A stretch of DNA of 64,000 nt from Isoperla grammatica (Eukaryota; Arthropoda; Insecta; Plecoptera; Perlodidae): NCBI GenBank assembly GCA_945910005.1, contig OX246740.1, positions 57,281,221 through 57,345,220 on the forward strand. Direction: 5' to 3'. Shown piece by piece: positions 23,758-33,530 of the stretch. A program made the position numbers and the translations under genes. How positions within the stretch are numbered: the first letter of the stretch is position 1; each line of letters starts with the position of its first letter. The notes beneath the pieces were generated by a model, which was not told the origin of the DNA, did no database searches, and worked only from the letters and a program-made list of their open reading frames with translations.

Positions 23758-25662
23758 ATGCTTCCTCGATCCGTGACGTTCTACAAAATCTTAGTCCACA
23801 ATACAACTCGGACTTTAAATATGTCATGCTCTGAACAGCTGTATATCTATCAGGTAGGCCTAAGCCTAGGATGCTCGAAACGGCCCTTGAGTTATGGACG
23901 AAAAGGCAACTGTCATGGTTTGACTTTCTGTTGGGCTGCACCACATATTTGGCCAACATTTGATGTAAGCCTCTGTATTACCAGGCCTTCTAGCACTAAA
24001 AAGCCATATCTTGAGACTGACGAAAATCCTTCTCTGAATCCTAACACTGATTCGAAGACTGAAACCCATTCAGCAACTTTAAAACCACAGAATGAAGGAA
24101 ACCTACAAGAATTACGATTGAATATGACGCGTGTTGTTGACGGTAGTAAAACACAAGAAATGGCTAGTAATATCCCTTGTCCTACCCTTGCACCTAACGA
24201 ACAATTGCAAGGCAAACTTGTAGGTGCAAAACTCCCTACTGAAGCAAAAGTAGTATGTCAAGTACCACCACCATCAGCACCTCCACCAAAGAAGTACCAA
24301 CGAGTTGATTTCTCAGCACATTCACTGGAAAGAAATTTCATCACTCCTGTGCGTGCCATGTCTGACTTTCTGCTGAAACCCACTGATCTTGAAGGATTGC
24401 GCAAAACTAAGCGAAGAAGTCCATACGAGAGCGAACCTCCAATTACAGTCTTCTGGCGTAAGGACGTCGAGGCCAAAGCTATGGAGGTTTGGGGATCTCG
24501 CGAACAACTCCTCAAGGAACTTTTGTTTCGTGACGCTGAGAGGAGACGCTACCAACAAAACATCTTCTCCGTGAAGCGACGGCTCAAGGAGTTCCGGCGT
24601 GTAGAAGCAAAACGAATGCCAAGGAATGAGAATAACTATGAGGCCGGCCTCTTTGGCTCATCTGGACGTGTAGTTCTCACAGCAGTTGCAATCAACATGA
24701 GCAACTTTGTCTTCAAGGTGTTTGCTTGGTTTTATACTGGCAGCCACTCGATGTTTAGTGAGTGTATTCATTCATTGGCTGACACTATCAACCAACTGAT
24801 CCTGGCATATGGTATCCATAAGTCAGTGCAGCAAGCGGATAGCGAGCATCCCTATGGCTACACTAATATGAAGTATGTGGCAAGTCTCATCTCTGGGGTT
24901 GGAATCTTTTGCGTCGGTACAGGTCTGTCAATCTACCATGGAATCACAGGGCTTTTGCATCCAGTACCATTGCAATCTTTCTATTGGGCATTTTACATAT
25001 TGGGAGGTTCCTTGGTATCTGAAGGAGCCACTCTGTTAGTTGCCGTCAATTCAATTCGTAAAGGAGCCAAGAAGAATGATATGACATTCTCAGAGTATGT
25101 GCTAAGAGGCCATGATCCTAGTGTAAATGTTGTTTTAATGGAAGACTTTGCTGCTGTGATTGGAGTACTAGTGGCTGGTTCATGCATGGGTCTCACTGCA
25201 CATTATGGTAGTCCAATACCAGATGCAATGGGTTCTCTGTTTGTTGGAGGAATATTGGGTGGTGTAGCAAGTTTTATTATATACACAAATGTTGCTGCAT
25301 TGGTGGGCAGATCAATTCCTCAAGAACGACTAGATAAGATAAACGCCGAGCTAGAAGCAGACGTGATGATAAGAGCTATTCATGATGTCAAGGGAATTGA
25401 CATGGGTAACAGTCTCGTTCGTTATAAAGCGGAGATGGATTTTGATGGCCGGGAGTTGACTCGTAGCTATTTGGATAAGCAAGATCTTGCCTTACTCTAC
25501 GAGGAAATCAAAGGTATGCAGAACATCGATGAATTGGAAATGTTTATGCTGAAACACGGGGAGAATATCGTAGACCTGATGGGTGGAGAAATAGATCGGA
25601 TCGAGATGAAACTACGAAAGAAACACCCAGAGGTCCGCCATTGTGACTTGGAGATTCTTTAA
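23758..25662 (+). CDS. SLC30A9: Zinc transporter 9 (SLC30A9/ZnT9), single exon
   Basis: One uninterrupted 634-codon frame; human ZnT9 is about 568 aa. Conserved blocks in order are: NFITPVRAMSDFLLKPTDLE (~193), RRSPYE, DVEAKAMEVWGS, the cation-efflux membrane domain with H338-x3-D342 in SECIHSLADTINQ, HPYGYTNMKY, LISGVGIF, GGSLVSEGATLLVAVNSIR, and the C-terminal FMLKHGENIVD ... HPEVRHCDLEIL. Family knowledge: a mitochondrial zinc exporter also called HUEL. The first ~90 residues are not conserved, and the start is uncertain. A CAG/GTAGGC donor-like site at 23853 and an ACCAG acceptor-like site at 23984 bound 131 bases, but splicing them breaks the frame from the visible ATGs, so I keep the unspliced ORF. 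The gene lies in sense orientation inside the COA6 intron. Confidence 0.92.
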   Translation: MLPRSVTFYKILVHNTTRTLNMSCSEQLYIYQVGLSLGCSKRPLSYGRKGNCHGLTFCWAAPHIWPTFDVSLCITRPSSTKKPYLETDENPSLNPNTDSKTETHSATLKPQNEGNLQELRLNMTRVVDGSKTQEMASNIPCPTLAPNEQLQGKLVGAKLPTEAKVVCQVPPPSAPPPKKYQRVDFSAHSLERNFITPVRAMSDFLLKPTDLEGLRKTKRRSPYESEPPITVFWRKDVEAKAMEVWGSREQLLKELLFRDAERRRYQQNIFSVKRRLKEFRRVEAKRMPRNENNYEAGLFGSSGRVVLTAVAINMSNFVFKVFAWFYTGSHSMFSECIHSLADTINQLILAYGIHKSVQQADSEHPYGYTNMKYVASLISGVGIFCVGTGLSIYHGITGLLHPVPLQSFYWAFYILGGSLVSEGATLLVAVNSIRKGAKKNDMTFSEYVLRGHDPSVNVVLMEDFAAVIGVLVAGSCMGLTAHYGSPIPDAMGSLFVGGILGGVASFIIYTNVAALVGRSIPQERLDKINAELEADVMIRAIHDVKGIDMGNSLVRYKAEMDFDGRELTRSYLDKQDLALLYEEIKGMQNIDELEMFMLKHGENIVDLMGGEIDRIEMKLRKKHPEVRHCDLEIL

Positions 25663-25703
25663 GAAGGTGGATATAATTATTTCTATTGTCTTTTCTCATT
25701 TTA

Positions 25704-25709
25704 AATAAA
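25704..25709 (+). promoter_or_regulatory. Candidate poly(A) signal of SLC30A9
   Basis: AATAAA about 42 bases past the SLC30A9 stop and before COA6 exon 2. If used, it would end SLC30A9 transcripts within the COA6 intron; COA6 transcripts must read through it. Confidence 0.45.
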
Positions 25710-25957
25710 TACCAAACCTAGCCTATTTGGGCCTGAATAGACCTAGTAGGCAGAACTAGTGGAGGATATGTTCACAATTATGTAGGCCTAGTCTGATTAA
25801 CCCTGGATTTTGCAAGCCAAATTTTCTTGCAATTTGAGTTGAAAATGTGATGATGTTATACCAGATTTGTTTGGAAAACAATGTATGCTTTAAACATTGC
25901 CATATAATTTTAACTTGTGAAGAGAAATCTAATTACAGCTTGATATTATTGTTGCAG

Positions 25958-26041
25958 GTGAAGCATTTTGACCGGAAGAAAAACTACCTGAAGTTCAAGG
26001 AACGCATCGAGAAACACGGTTACGAACCTCTCCCCAAGTGA
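25958..26041 (+). CDS. COA6: COA6, coding exon 2
   Basis: The final 27 codons plus TGA, following the acceptor TTATTGTTGCAG. The peptide VKHFDRKKNYLKFKER... ending YEPLPK continues exon 1 (...CPSQW) in phase 0 and matches the C-terminal helix of COA6 orthologues. The start of the FASTK-domain gene is only 185 bases downstream on the same strand. Confidence 0.88.
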   Translation: MKHFDRKKNYLKFKERIEKHGYEPLPK

Positions 26042-26226
26042 GCTTTCATTCACTCACTATAACTTTAAGCCATGGCTGTGTGTGTGTAACCAACATTTTC
26101 TTAGCTGAGCAAATATTTTTTCTGTGATAGAGTGTAAGGCAGCTGTGTGAATCGGGTTCCACCGTTCGGAGACATTCTCGGTATATTTGCTCTTCGGTTT
26201 ATTAACGCATAAAATATCCTAGAAGA

Positions 26227-28281
26227 ATGTTTCTGTGTAAGATTTTTGTAGGTCTACCGACAAAATTGTATTTCTCTTTAGCACGATCAAACAAACAACC
26301 GATGGGAATAATTAACCATGCACGTCACAAGCATGGAGCTGGTGTGCAATCTGTTGTATCCAAGCACTGTTTCGATTCATTGCTTGTAGGTAAATGCAAT
26401 GAAATGTCACAGGTTTATAAGATTCCAACAGCAACAATTACTACAAGCACACAATTATGTGTGAAATTATTTGTAGAGAATGAAAATAAATTTGCACATG
26501 ACGTAATGGAAATGCTTCCGACGTATTCTGTTGTGCGTTCATTAAAGAGGTCTGGAACTGGAGATGTATCTGTAAACAAGGAGTTTTCCCTTGAGACATG
26601 TCGCCACCTTTTAGACAAGGACTGGAGTCGGGAATCGCCTTCCGATATATGCCAATCATTCAACAGCATTTCAAAATCAGTTTCAAATACGAATGTATCA
26701 ATTTCAGAGAACGTATTCGCAGAACTGTGTTCTTGGATAGCTAAGAATGCCCCTGCTTACAGTACCGCAGAGTTGGATATGATACTGTCGTCTTTGACCA
26801 TGTGGCCAGAAACAGACTCGGTAAATTCGCCAAACTTTGTACGGATTTGGGAGGCCTTGGACAGGGAATGTAAACGTCGTGTCGATAAATGGAACATTGT
26901 GACACTGTTACGTTTTGCTGATCTTTGGTACATGCTCCATCTTGCAAAATTGAGTAGGTTCATGGTAAAATGCATTAAGGTTCTTGGTCGTCAGCATCGA
27001 TCACTTTCGCCTTCCCAGTTAGTACAGACCGTGTTTTATGTTCGTATTTGTCAGAAACAAGAGCTTGTTTCCATGTACGAATTTGAAGGCTGCATAGATA
27101 TGTGTATGGATAAATTATCTTTGAATGAGATTGCTATTGTGGCAATGTCGTTTTTCAAAACAAAATCAAAAATAAAGAGCCCTAATCTTGTTGGGCAAAT
27201 CATAAAACGGTTTACAGACGAAGTCGACACTGTCAATGAAATAGCGCTCGCTGCAGTCTTGAAGGTGGTTCGATATTCGGCGCACATAGGTCTCAACGAT
27301 CAGTTGCACAACCTGTTCAGTAAATTATTGCCAAATATTAACAAACTGTCCTTGCTCGCATGTGTTCACATTACCATGAGTGCTGCATCCATGCAAATAT
27401 TTCATGAAGAACTAATGAAAGTTATGTCGCAGCGTTTTGCAAACAATGCTCGTTCGTTACGATTGAAAGATATGGATCAAATATTATTTTTTCTGACATC
27501 GTTCGACTATGCTCCAGAAACTACACCTTGCATTTATGAACAGATTGTCAATGAGCTACATGATCACCAGCGAGAGGAAGAGATTAAACGATATCCACAC
27601 TCTTTAGTTGCATGTCTGTCTTATTTGACATTTAGAAGTATATACCCCACTGAACTTGCTAATAAAGTATTGGACAAAGGGTTCATTCAAAATGCCGACG
27701 AGAAATCCTACAAAAGAATGAGGCAAACAATATTAAGCTTAGACACAAGCATTGGCATTGAATGCCCTAATTATAGTGGCAATCGCCTTAGCTCACAACT
27801 GAGACATCAGCTTAGCAAGGAGGTTATGAGCTACAAACTTACAGAGACCAATAAAAAGTTAACTTTCAATGCGGTGTGTTTATTGAATTGTGCAGACAGA
27901 TTGAAATCTATCCTGGGAGGATCTGAGTATGTATATTTAGGAAACATTTTACCCAACTTTCAGCGACCCGATATTTTGTTTGGCTTGATAAAAGGAGATT
28001 CTGCTGTTGAAATACCCACAGAGTTTCGATCACTACCCTCGGGGACTGTGAAAGATCCACCCATAGTTGGAAGTGGCGTACAGTGGCATTGCCTTGTATT
28101 CGGAAGTAAAAACAATTACTCGCAACCTTCCACAAGACCGATGGCATCATTGACAGCAAAAATACGACAACTCGGAATCCTAGGATATATTCCTCTACTT
28201 GTTCCATTCTATGAATGGCCTAATAATAATCCCATCCAACAGAAACAGTATCTACAAGAAAAAATTAGATTCCAGTGCTAA
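26227..28281 (+). CDS. FAST kinase domain-containing mitochondrial protein (RAP domain), single exon
   Basis: 684 codons without an intron. The N terminus is basic and lacks acidic residues for its first ~35 residues (MFLCKIFVGLPTKLYFSLAR...), compatible with a mitochondrial presequence. The middle is an array of helical repeats typical of FAST_1/FAST_2 regions. The last ~70 residues look like a RAP domain: VQWHCLVFGSKNNYS..., LTAKIRQLGILGYIPLLVPFYEW, ending YLQEKIRFQC. Family knowledge: FASTK proteins bind mitochondrial RNA and control its processing or stability. I cannot say which paralogue (FASTKD1-5 or TBRG4) it is. The same-strand start lies 185 bases after the COA6 stop. Confidence 0.75.
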   Translation: MFLCKIFVGLPTKLYFSLARSNKQPMGIINHARHKHGAGVQSVVSKHCFDSLLVGKCNEMSQVYKIPTATITTSTQLCVKLFVENENKFAHDVMEMLPTYSVVRSLKRSGTGDVSVNKEFSLETCRHLLDKDWSRESPSDICQSFNSISKSVSNTNVSISENVFAELCSWIAKNAPAYSTAELDMILSSLTMWPETDSVNSPNFVRIWEALDRECKRRVDKWNIVTLLRFADLWYMLHLAKLSRFMVKCIKVLGRQHRSLSPSQLVQTVFYVRICQKQELVSMYEFEGCIDMCMDKLSLNEIAIVAMSFFKTKSKIKSPNLVGQIIKRFTDEVDTVNEIALAAVLKVVRYSAHIGLNDQLHNLFSKLLPNINKLSLLACVHITMSAASMQIFHEELMKVMSQRFANNARSLRLKDMDQILFFLTSFDYAPETTPCIYEQIVNELHDHQREEEIKRYPHSLVACLSYLTFRSIYPTELANKVLDKGFIQNADEKSYKRMRQTILSLDTSIGIECPNYSGNRLSSQLRHQLSKEVMSYKLTETNKKLTFNAVCLLNCADRLKSILGGSEYVYLGNILPNFQRPDILFGLIKGDSAVEIPTEFRSLPSGTVKDPPIVGSGVQWHCLVFGSKNNYSQPSTRPMASLTAKIRQLGILGYIPLLVPFYEWPNNNPIQQKQYLQEKIRFQC

Positions 28282-30130
28282 CGATTGTAGAAAACTGTGC
28301 ATATGCCAGTTCTGCTGTTAGGTAATTAATAAGTATTAAGTAGCATAATGATGGCTGCAAGCAAGGTGTTTATAGTGGGAAGATTAGTTTAATATATAAA
28401 CAAGCAGATAGGTTGGGAGAAATTTATATTTTTGTAGTAGTTATCGGTATGACCAGCCTCTCGTTAACTGTTCGGCAGTCATACTACCTTGCGTTACCAA
28501 ACACGGTGCACAAGTTCCTTTCATCTGTTGCCCGAACTGGCCTGTTGTCCGAAGTTGGCCAAATACAGTCAATGACAACCGAGTTGAGAGAGATTGAAGC
28601 TGACGCAAAGGAAGTTCTGTAATTCTCCGCTTCAGGCGAAAGTTGCACATTTTCAAATTACACTCGATGGATGAGCAATGAGCATACATACCTAATACAT
28701 ATATAATTGTTAACTGTGTACATACGTAACCTAGCTCGACATTGTTATTGTTTTGTAGTTCTGTCATTTCAGTTTAGAGTCTTCTTCATTTTAGGGAATG
28801 TCAGTAAATAGTTGAAAAGTAAAAATTAACTATTACGTAATATTCATTCCAGAGCTCCATTATAGAACAAGCTATGTAAGGTAGTCCACATGCCATTTAT
28901 TTCAATTTCCTGCATCAACCATGGATTTATTTCAATGACAGCCAGTTTTTAATGGTGTATTTTAATTTTCACACAGCCATCAAAACTTGTGTAGCTTAGT
29001 TGTAAACCTAAAAGGTGTGTATACTGCAAACACATTTTATTGTGTAGTAATGTATAACCAAGCTCTAATTGCTCATAAATGTATTACACCATAATTAATG
29101 TAGTTTCTGAAACTTGTATGAACTTTGCGTTTGATGCTTAATTTTCACTTGTGCATTAGTCATTAGCATTACAGTGATGCAGCTTGTATGTGTTGTTGGC
29201 ACAGTAGCATGCAATTTTGTATAGAAATATAACTTCAACCACCAAGATGATTTAACCAAACCAAACTTAAACTAATGAGTTACTGTATGTACCAAAACTT
29301 ATAACAATACAGTAGTACCACATAGCCTATACATGTATATATTGTATTGACATTGTATTAAAAATAATAAATATCAAGTTTTACCAGTGATTTGGATGGA
29401 AACAGTCGGAGCATTCACTTAAAATGCTAGGAACTCAAGTGTACAGCTTTTAAACTGATTAAAAAGTATGGAACATATTTAAACAATTTGTGTTTTGTTT
29501 TAGGTCTAACATTAGCATTCATGTTTCTGATTCTGATTGCTCTACATACAGACACCTATAGTATACACAACATTTAAGACATATGAAGGGGTATAAAAGC
29601 CTTGTGACCCTGCCCTGTTGGTCACATCTCAAGAATGCTAGACAACATGGGATAAAGAACAGTACAATCCCCCTGTGTTTCACAAGCACTACAGACTCTG
29701 TGTGATATATAGTTATTTGGATTAATTAACTGGTTCATTCCGTAAAAAAAAAAAAAATGGAAATTTAGTATTTCAGTTTAGTCTGTAGTGCTTGCAAGAT
29801 CACAGGGGAGGCATATCCACTCATTCATTATGGAGCATTAACAGGTTCTATCTAAAATAGCTGAAAGTAATCTCTGGGCCAATCTAGAAATCTCAACTTT
29901 ATCTCTGGTGGTTGAGGCAATAACTCAGCAAATACTTAGATCACAGTAAAAAATGTCCCAGTTTTTATCTAAAATTATGGTCTTCTAGCTATATTGATAG
30001 GTTGCGCGTACGTAACATCTTTGCGCGTGGCGGCCACATTTGTGTTCAAACTTTGACGTTGCCATGGAGACACAATTGAAGGCTGTTGTGGTAGAACAAA
30101 TACATTCTTAGTTCTTTCGGTTCGGACTAA
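28282..30130. other. Spacer between FASTK gene and satellite
   Basis: Probably holds the FASTK-gene 3' UTR. One small ORF (28449-28622) is noted separately. A GC-richer patch with CpGs at about 30000-30070 lies just before the satellite array. Nothing else was recognised. Confidence 0.35.
28449..28622 (+). CDS. Small ORF, 57 codons, unrecognised
   Basis: Starts at an ATG in context GGTATGACC (an in-frame ATG further upstream, at 28413, would give 69 codons). It encodes an amphipathic, helix-like peptide beginning MTSLSLTVRQSYY and ending REIEADAKEVL. Composition looks more protein-like than neighbouring ORFs (balanced charged residues, no low complexity). No family was recognised. It could be a short gene, the last exon of one, or chance sequence in the FASTK 3' region. 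Confidence 0.25.
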   Translation: MTSLSLTVRQSYYLALPNTVHKFLSSVARTGLLSEVGQIQSMTTELREIEADAKEVL

Positions 30131-32583
30131 CTTGGGATCCATTTTTAATTGCATTTTACAGATAAACCGTGCATTGTAGAAGGAAACGGGGCTTATTCTG
30201 GCATCACACAGACACCCTCATTACACTCCCATGCAACACTAGTGGCTGCCTTGGGATCAATTTTGAATTGCATTTTACAGCTAAACCGTGCATCGTAGAG
30301 GGAAACGGGGCTTATTCTGGCATCACACAGGCACCCTCTCTAGACTCCTATACAACACTAGTGGCTGCCTTGGGATCAATTTTTAATTGCATTTTACAGC
30401 TAAACCGTGCATCCTAGAGGGAAACGGGGTTTATTCTGGCATCACACGGGCACCCTCACTAGACTCCCATCCCATACAACACTAGTAGCTGCCTTGGGAT
30501 CCATTTTTAATTGCATTTTACAGCTAAACCGTGCATCGTAGAGGGAAACGGGGCTTATTCTGGCATCACACAGACACTCTCACTAGACTTCCATACAACA
30601 CAAGTGGCTGTCTTGGGATCAATTTATAATTGCATTTTACAGCTAAACCGTGCATCGTAGAGGGAAACGGGGCTTATTCTGGCATCACACAGGCACCCTC
30701 ACTAGACTGCCATACAACACTAGTGGCTGCCTTGGGATCCATTTTTAATTGCATTTTACAGCTAAACCGTGCAACGTAGAGTGAAACGGGGCTTATTCTG
30801 GCATCACACAGACACTCTCACTAGACTTCCATACAACACAAGTGGCTGCCTTGGGATCAATTTATAATTGCATTTTACAGCTAAACCATGCATCGTAGAG
30901 TAAAATGGGGCTTATTCTGGCATCACACAGGCACCCTCACTAGACTGCCATACAACACTAGTGGCTGCCTTGGGATCCATTTTTAATTGCATTTTACAGC
31001 TAAACCGTGCAACGTAGAGTGAAACGGGGCTTATTCTGGCATCACACAGACACTCTCACTAGACTTCCATACAACACAAGTGGCTGCCTTGGGATCAATT
31101 TATAATTGCATTTTACAGCTAAACCGTGCATCGTAGAGTAAAATGGGGCTTATTCTGGCATCACACAGACACCCTCACTAGACTCCCATACAACACAAGT
31201 GGCTGCCTTGGGATCAATTTATAATTGCATTTTACAGCTAAACCGTGCATCGTAGAGTTTAACGGGGCTTATTCTGGCATCACACAGGCACTCTCACTAG
31301 ACTTCCATACAACACAAGTGGCTGTCTTGGGATCCATTTTTAATTGCATTTTACAGCTAAACCGTGCATCGTAGAGGGAAACAGGGCTTATTCTGGCATC
31401 ACACAGGCACCCTCACTAGACTCCCATACAACACTAGTAGCTGCCTTGGGATCCATTTTTAATTGCATTTTACAGCTAAACCGTGCATCGTAGAGGGAAA
31501 CGGGGCTTATTCTGGCATCACACAGACACTCTCACTAGACTTCCATACAACACAAGTGGCTGTCTTGGGATCCATTTTTAATTGCATTTTACAGCTAAAC
31601 CGTGCATCGTAGAGGGAAACGGGGCTTATTCTGGCATCACACAGACACTCTCACTAGACTTCCATACAACACAAGTGGCTGTCTTGGGATCAATTTTTAA
31701 TTGCATTTTACAGCTAAACCGTGCATCGTAGAGTGAAATGGGGCTTTTTCTGGCATCACACAGGCACCCTCACTGGACTGCCATACAACACTAGTGGCTG
31801 CCTTGGGATCCATTTTTAATTGCATTTTACAGCTAAACCGTGCAACGTAGAGTGAAACGGGGCTTATTCTGGCATCACACAGACACCCTCACTAGACTCC
31901 CATACAACACAAGTGGCTGCCTTGGGATCCATTTTTAATTGCATTTTACAGCTAAACCGTGCAACGTAGAGTGAAATGGGGCTTATTCTGGCATCACACA
32001 GGCACTCTCACTAGACTTCCATACAACACAAGTGGCTGCCTTGGGATCCATTTTTAACAGGGATGGATACCTCTACGTCAAAAACTGCACAAAATTTTCA
32101 TTTTTAAATTATATCACAAGAATGGGCTTCGAAATCGAAAATCTTAATCAACAGCGCACTGTGGTTCAGTAAACCCTACACATTGAATGCGCTAAGTCGT
32201 GACTTAAATTATAATCAGTATGTTTTTTTATAAATAATCAATTTAATTACTAATTATCGAATTATAATCAAAATACTACGCTTATGGTTATAATATTTTA
32301 TTCAATCTGTAGGGCTTACCAAAGCAAAGTTCGCTGCTGATTTAGATTTTCGATTTCTTGGTGCAATCTTGAGAATAAATTTAAAAATGAACATTTTCTG
32401 CGGTTTGTGACGTAGAGACTATCCTTTGCCCTTAATTGCATTTTACAGCTAAACCGTGCAACGTAGAGTGAAACGGGGCTTATTCTGGCATCACACAGAC
32501 ACTCTCACTAGACTTCCATACAACACAAGTGGCTGCCTTGGGATCAATTTATAATTGCATTTTACAGCTAAACCGTGCATCGT
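30131..32583. repeat. 119-bp satellite array, about 17 copies
   Basis: Repeated monomers are marked by CTTGGGATC...TTTACAGCTAAACCGTGCA...TTCTGGCATCACACAG. GGGATC recurs every 119 bases from 30134, except for one 124-base unit (a 5-base expansion before 30496). Two variants, GGATCCATTTTTAATTG and GGATCAATTTATAATTG, alternate regularly between about 30496 and 31210, giving a local 238-bp dimer. The array is split by an insertion at 32058-32431. The ORF through the first units is not a gene. Confidence 0.97.
32058..32431. mobile_element. TTAA-targeting MITE inserted in a satellite monomer (374 bp)
   Basis: The satellite word ATTTTTAATTGCATTTT is interrupted exactly at TTAA, which is duplicated at 32054-32057 and 32432-32435. 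Element ends are related inverted repeats containing TACGTCA/TGACGTA (left CAGGGATGGATACCTCTACG, right ...CGTAGAGACTATCC...), with further inverted similarity around CATTTTTAAATT. Removing it restores an uninterrupted 119-bp monomer. Confidence 0.85.
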
Positions 32584-32586
32584 GGG

Positions 32587-33530
32587 CAGGCGCGGACTGG
32601 CTAGGGATGCCGGGATGCGGACGCATCCCGGGCCCCTGGGCAAATCCGGGCTGCTAGCAGAAAGTTTCTAGGTGTCAAAATACTTCTCTGTATAATGCTA
32701 AAAAAATCTTAACCCCACCCTATAAGTATTATTTTGAAATTATAATTGAATTTATTGTAATGTTTATTGTAAATATTCAATTTAAATAATTGAATATAAT
32801 GGAAATTATTTTGCTACTGGTAGGGTGGCCTCTGTTAATGGAGCCCTAAAATTGGTTTTTTGTCCATTAAATTCAATGCAACCCCAAAATAATTTTACTC
32901 CTCCGGGGCCTCATTCCTGTACATTTTTTTAACTCTTCTTAACTCTCGCTAACCCCATGTTAAAATGACCCCGGGGTTAACTCCTACACATGCTTCTCTG
33001 CATAATTCGGAGGCAAATATGACCCTGTCTGATAGTAGGGTTAAGAAGAGTTATCTCAACAATACTTGGAAATGCCGCCATTATGCCAATGCCCGTGTGT
33101 ATAGTTTCAAAAAAATGTCACATTTCAATTCTTTAATTGGGACTACCCACTTCATGGATACGTTACTTTATGTGTTTATTGAAGTTTTTAAACAATTTTG
33201 TGTATTTATTTTATAGTACATTATGTAGAACCTAGGTCTGTAAATATGTAGTTTTATTGAGTATTTTATCGACATTTTGAGGTTATTGGACTGATTTTGT
33301 TTGTTATTGTTTTTATTTCGTCTCGTTTGTTCAACAATGCCTTCCTTCGATCGGCGTCTCAATTGCTGACTCCTGATTGGCTATTGACTAACACCGGGGT
33401 TAAGTTTGCGAATGTACAGGAATGAGGCCCCCGGCGGCTGGGGCGTTGCCCCAGCTGCGTGGCACAGCCACCTCGTGCGGTCCCCCCTGAAACCCAGCAT
33501 CTGGGGCCTTTTTATCCCAGTCCGCCCCTG
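32587..33530. mobile_element. DNA transposon with CAGG(G/C)GCGGACTGG ends (944 bp)
   Basis: The left end CAGGCGCGGACTGG is mirrored by CCAGTCCGCCCCTG at the right. The GC-rich ends contrast with the AT-rich middle. No transposase was recognised and no convincing target duplication is visible, because the left side abuts the truncated last satellite monomer. A second element is nested inside at about 32905-33431. Confidence 0.65.
32905..33431. mobile_element. Nested inverted-repeat element (~527 bp)
   Basis: GGGGCCTCATTCCTGTACAT at 32905-32924 is inverted at 33412-33431. Internal GGGTTAA/TTAACCCC words are also mirrored. It sits inside the CAGG-ended element, so it inserted later. The exact target duplication is unclear (perhaps CCGG). 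Confidence 0.6.

Larger units (their letters stand above)
13216..25957 (+). other. COA6 intron (12.7 kb) hosting Argonaute and SLC30A9
   Basis: Donor GTGAGT at 13216 and acceptor TTATTGTTGCAG ending at 25957. Joining the exons gives ...CPSQW then VKHFDRKKNYLKFKER, which matches the COA6 family across the junction (QW followed by a basic, lysine-rich helix). The intron contains a hAT-like element, a clean hairpin, a 55-bp tandem repeat, an antisense Argonaute gene and a sense SLC30A9 gene. Confidence 0.8.

Noticed and set aside
23854..23984. 131-base intron inside the SLC30A9 N-terminal region
   Set aside because: Donor- and acceptor-like sites exist, but removing 131 bases puts every visible upstream ATG out of frame with the conserved protein; left as an open question about the start.
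30169..30417. 82-codon ORF in the satellite
   Set aside because: Spans two satellite monomers; the peptide is itself a repeat and most other monomers break the frame.
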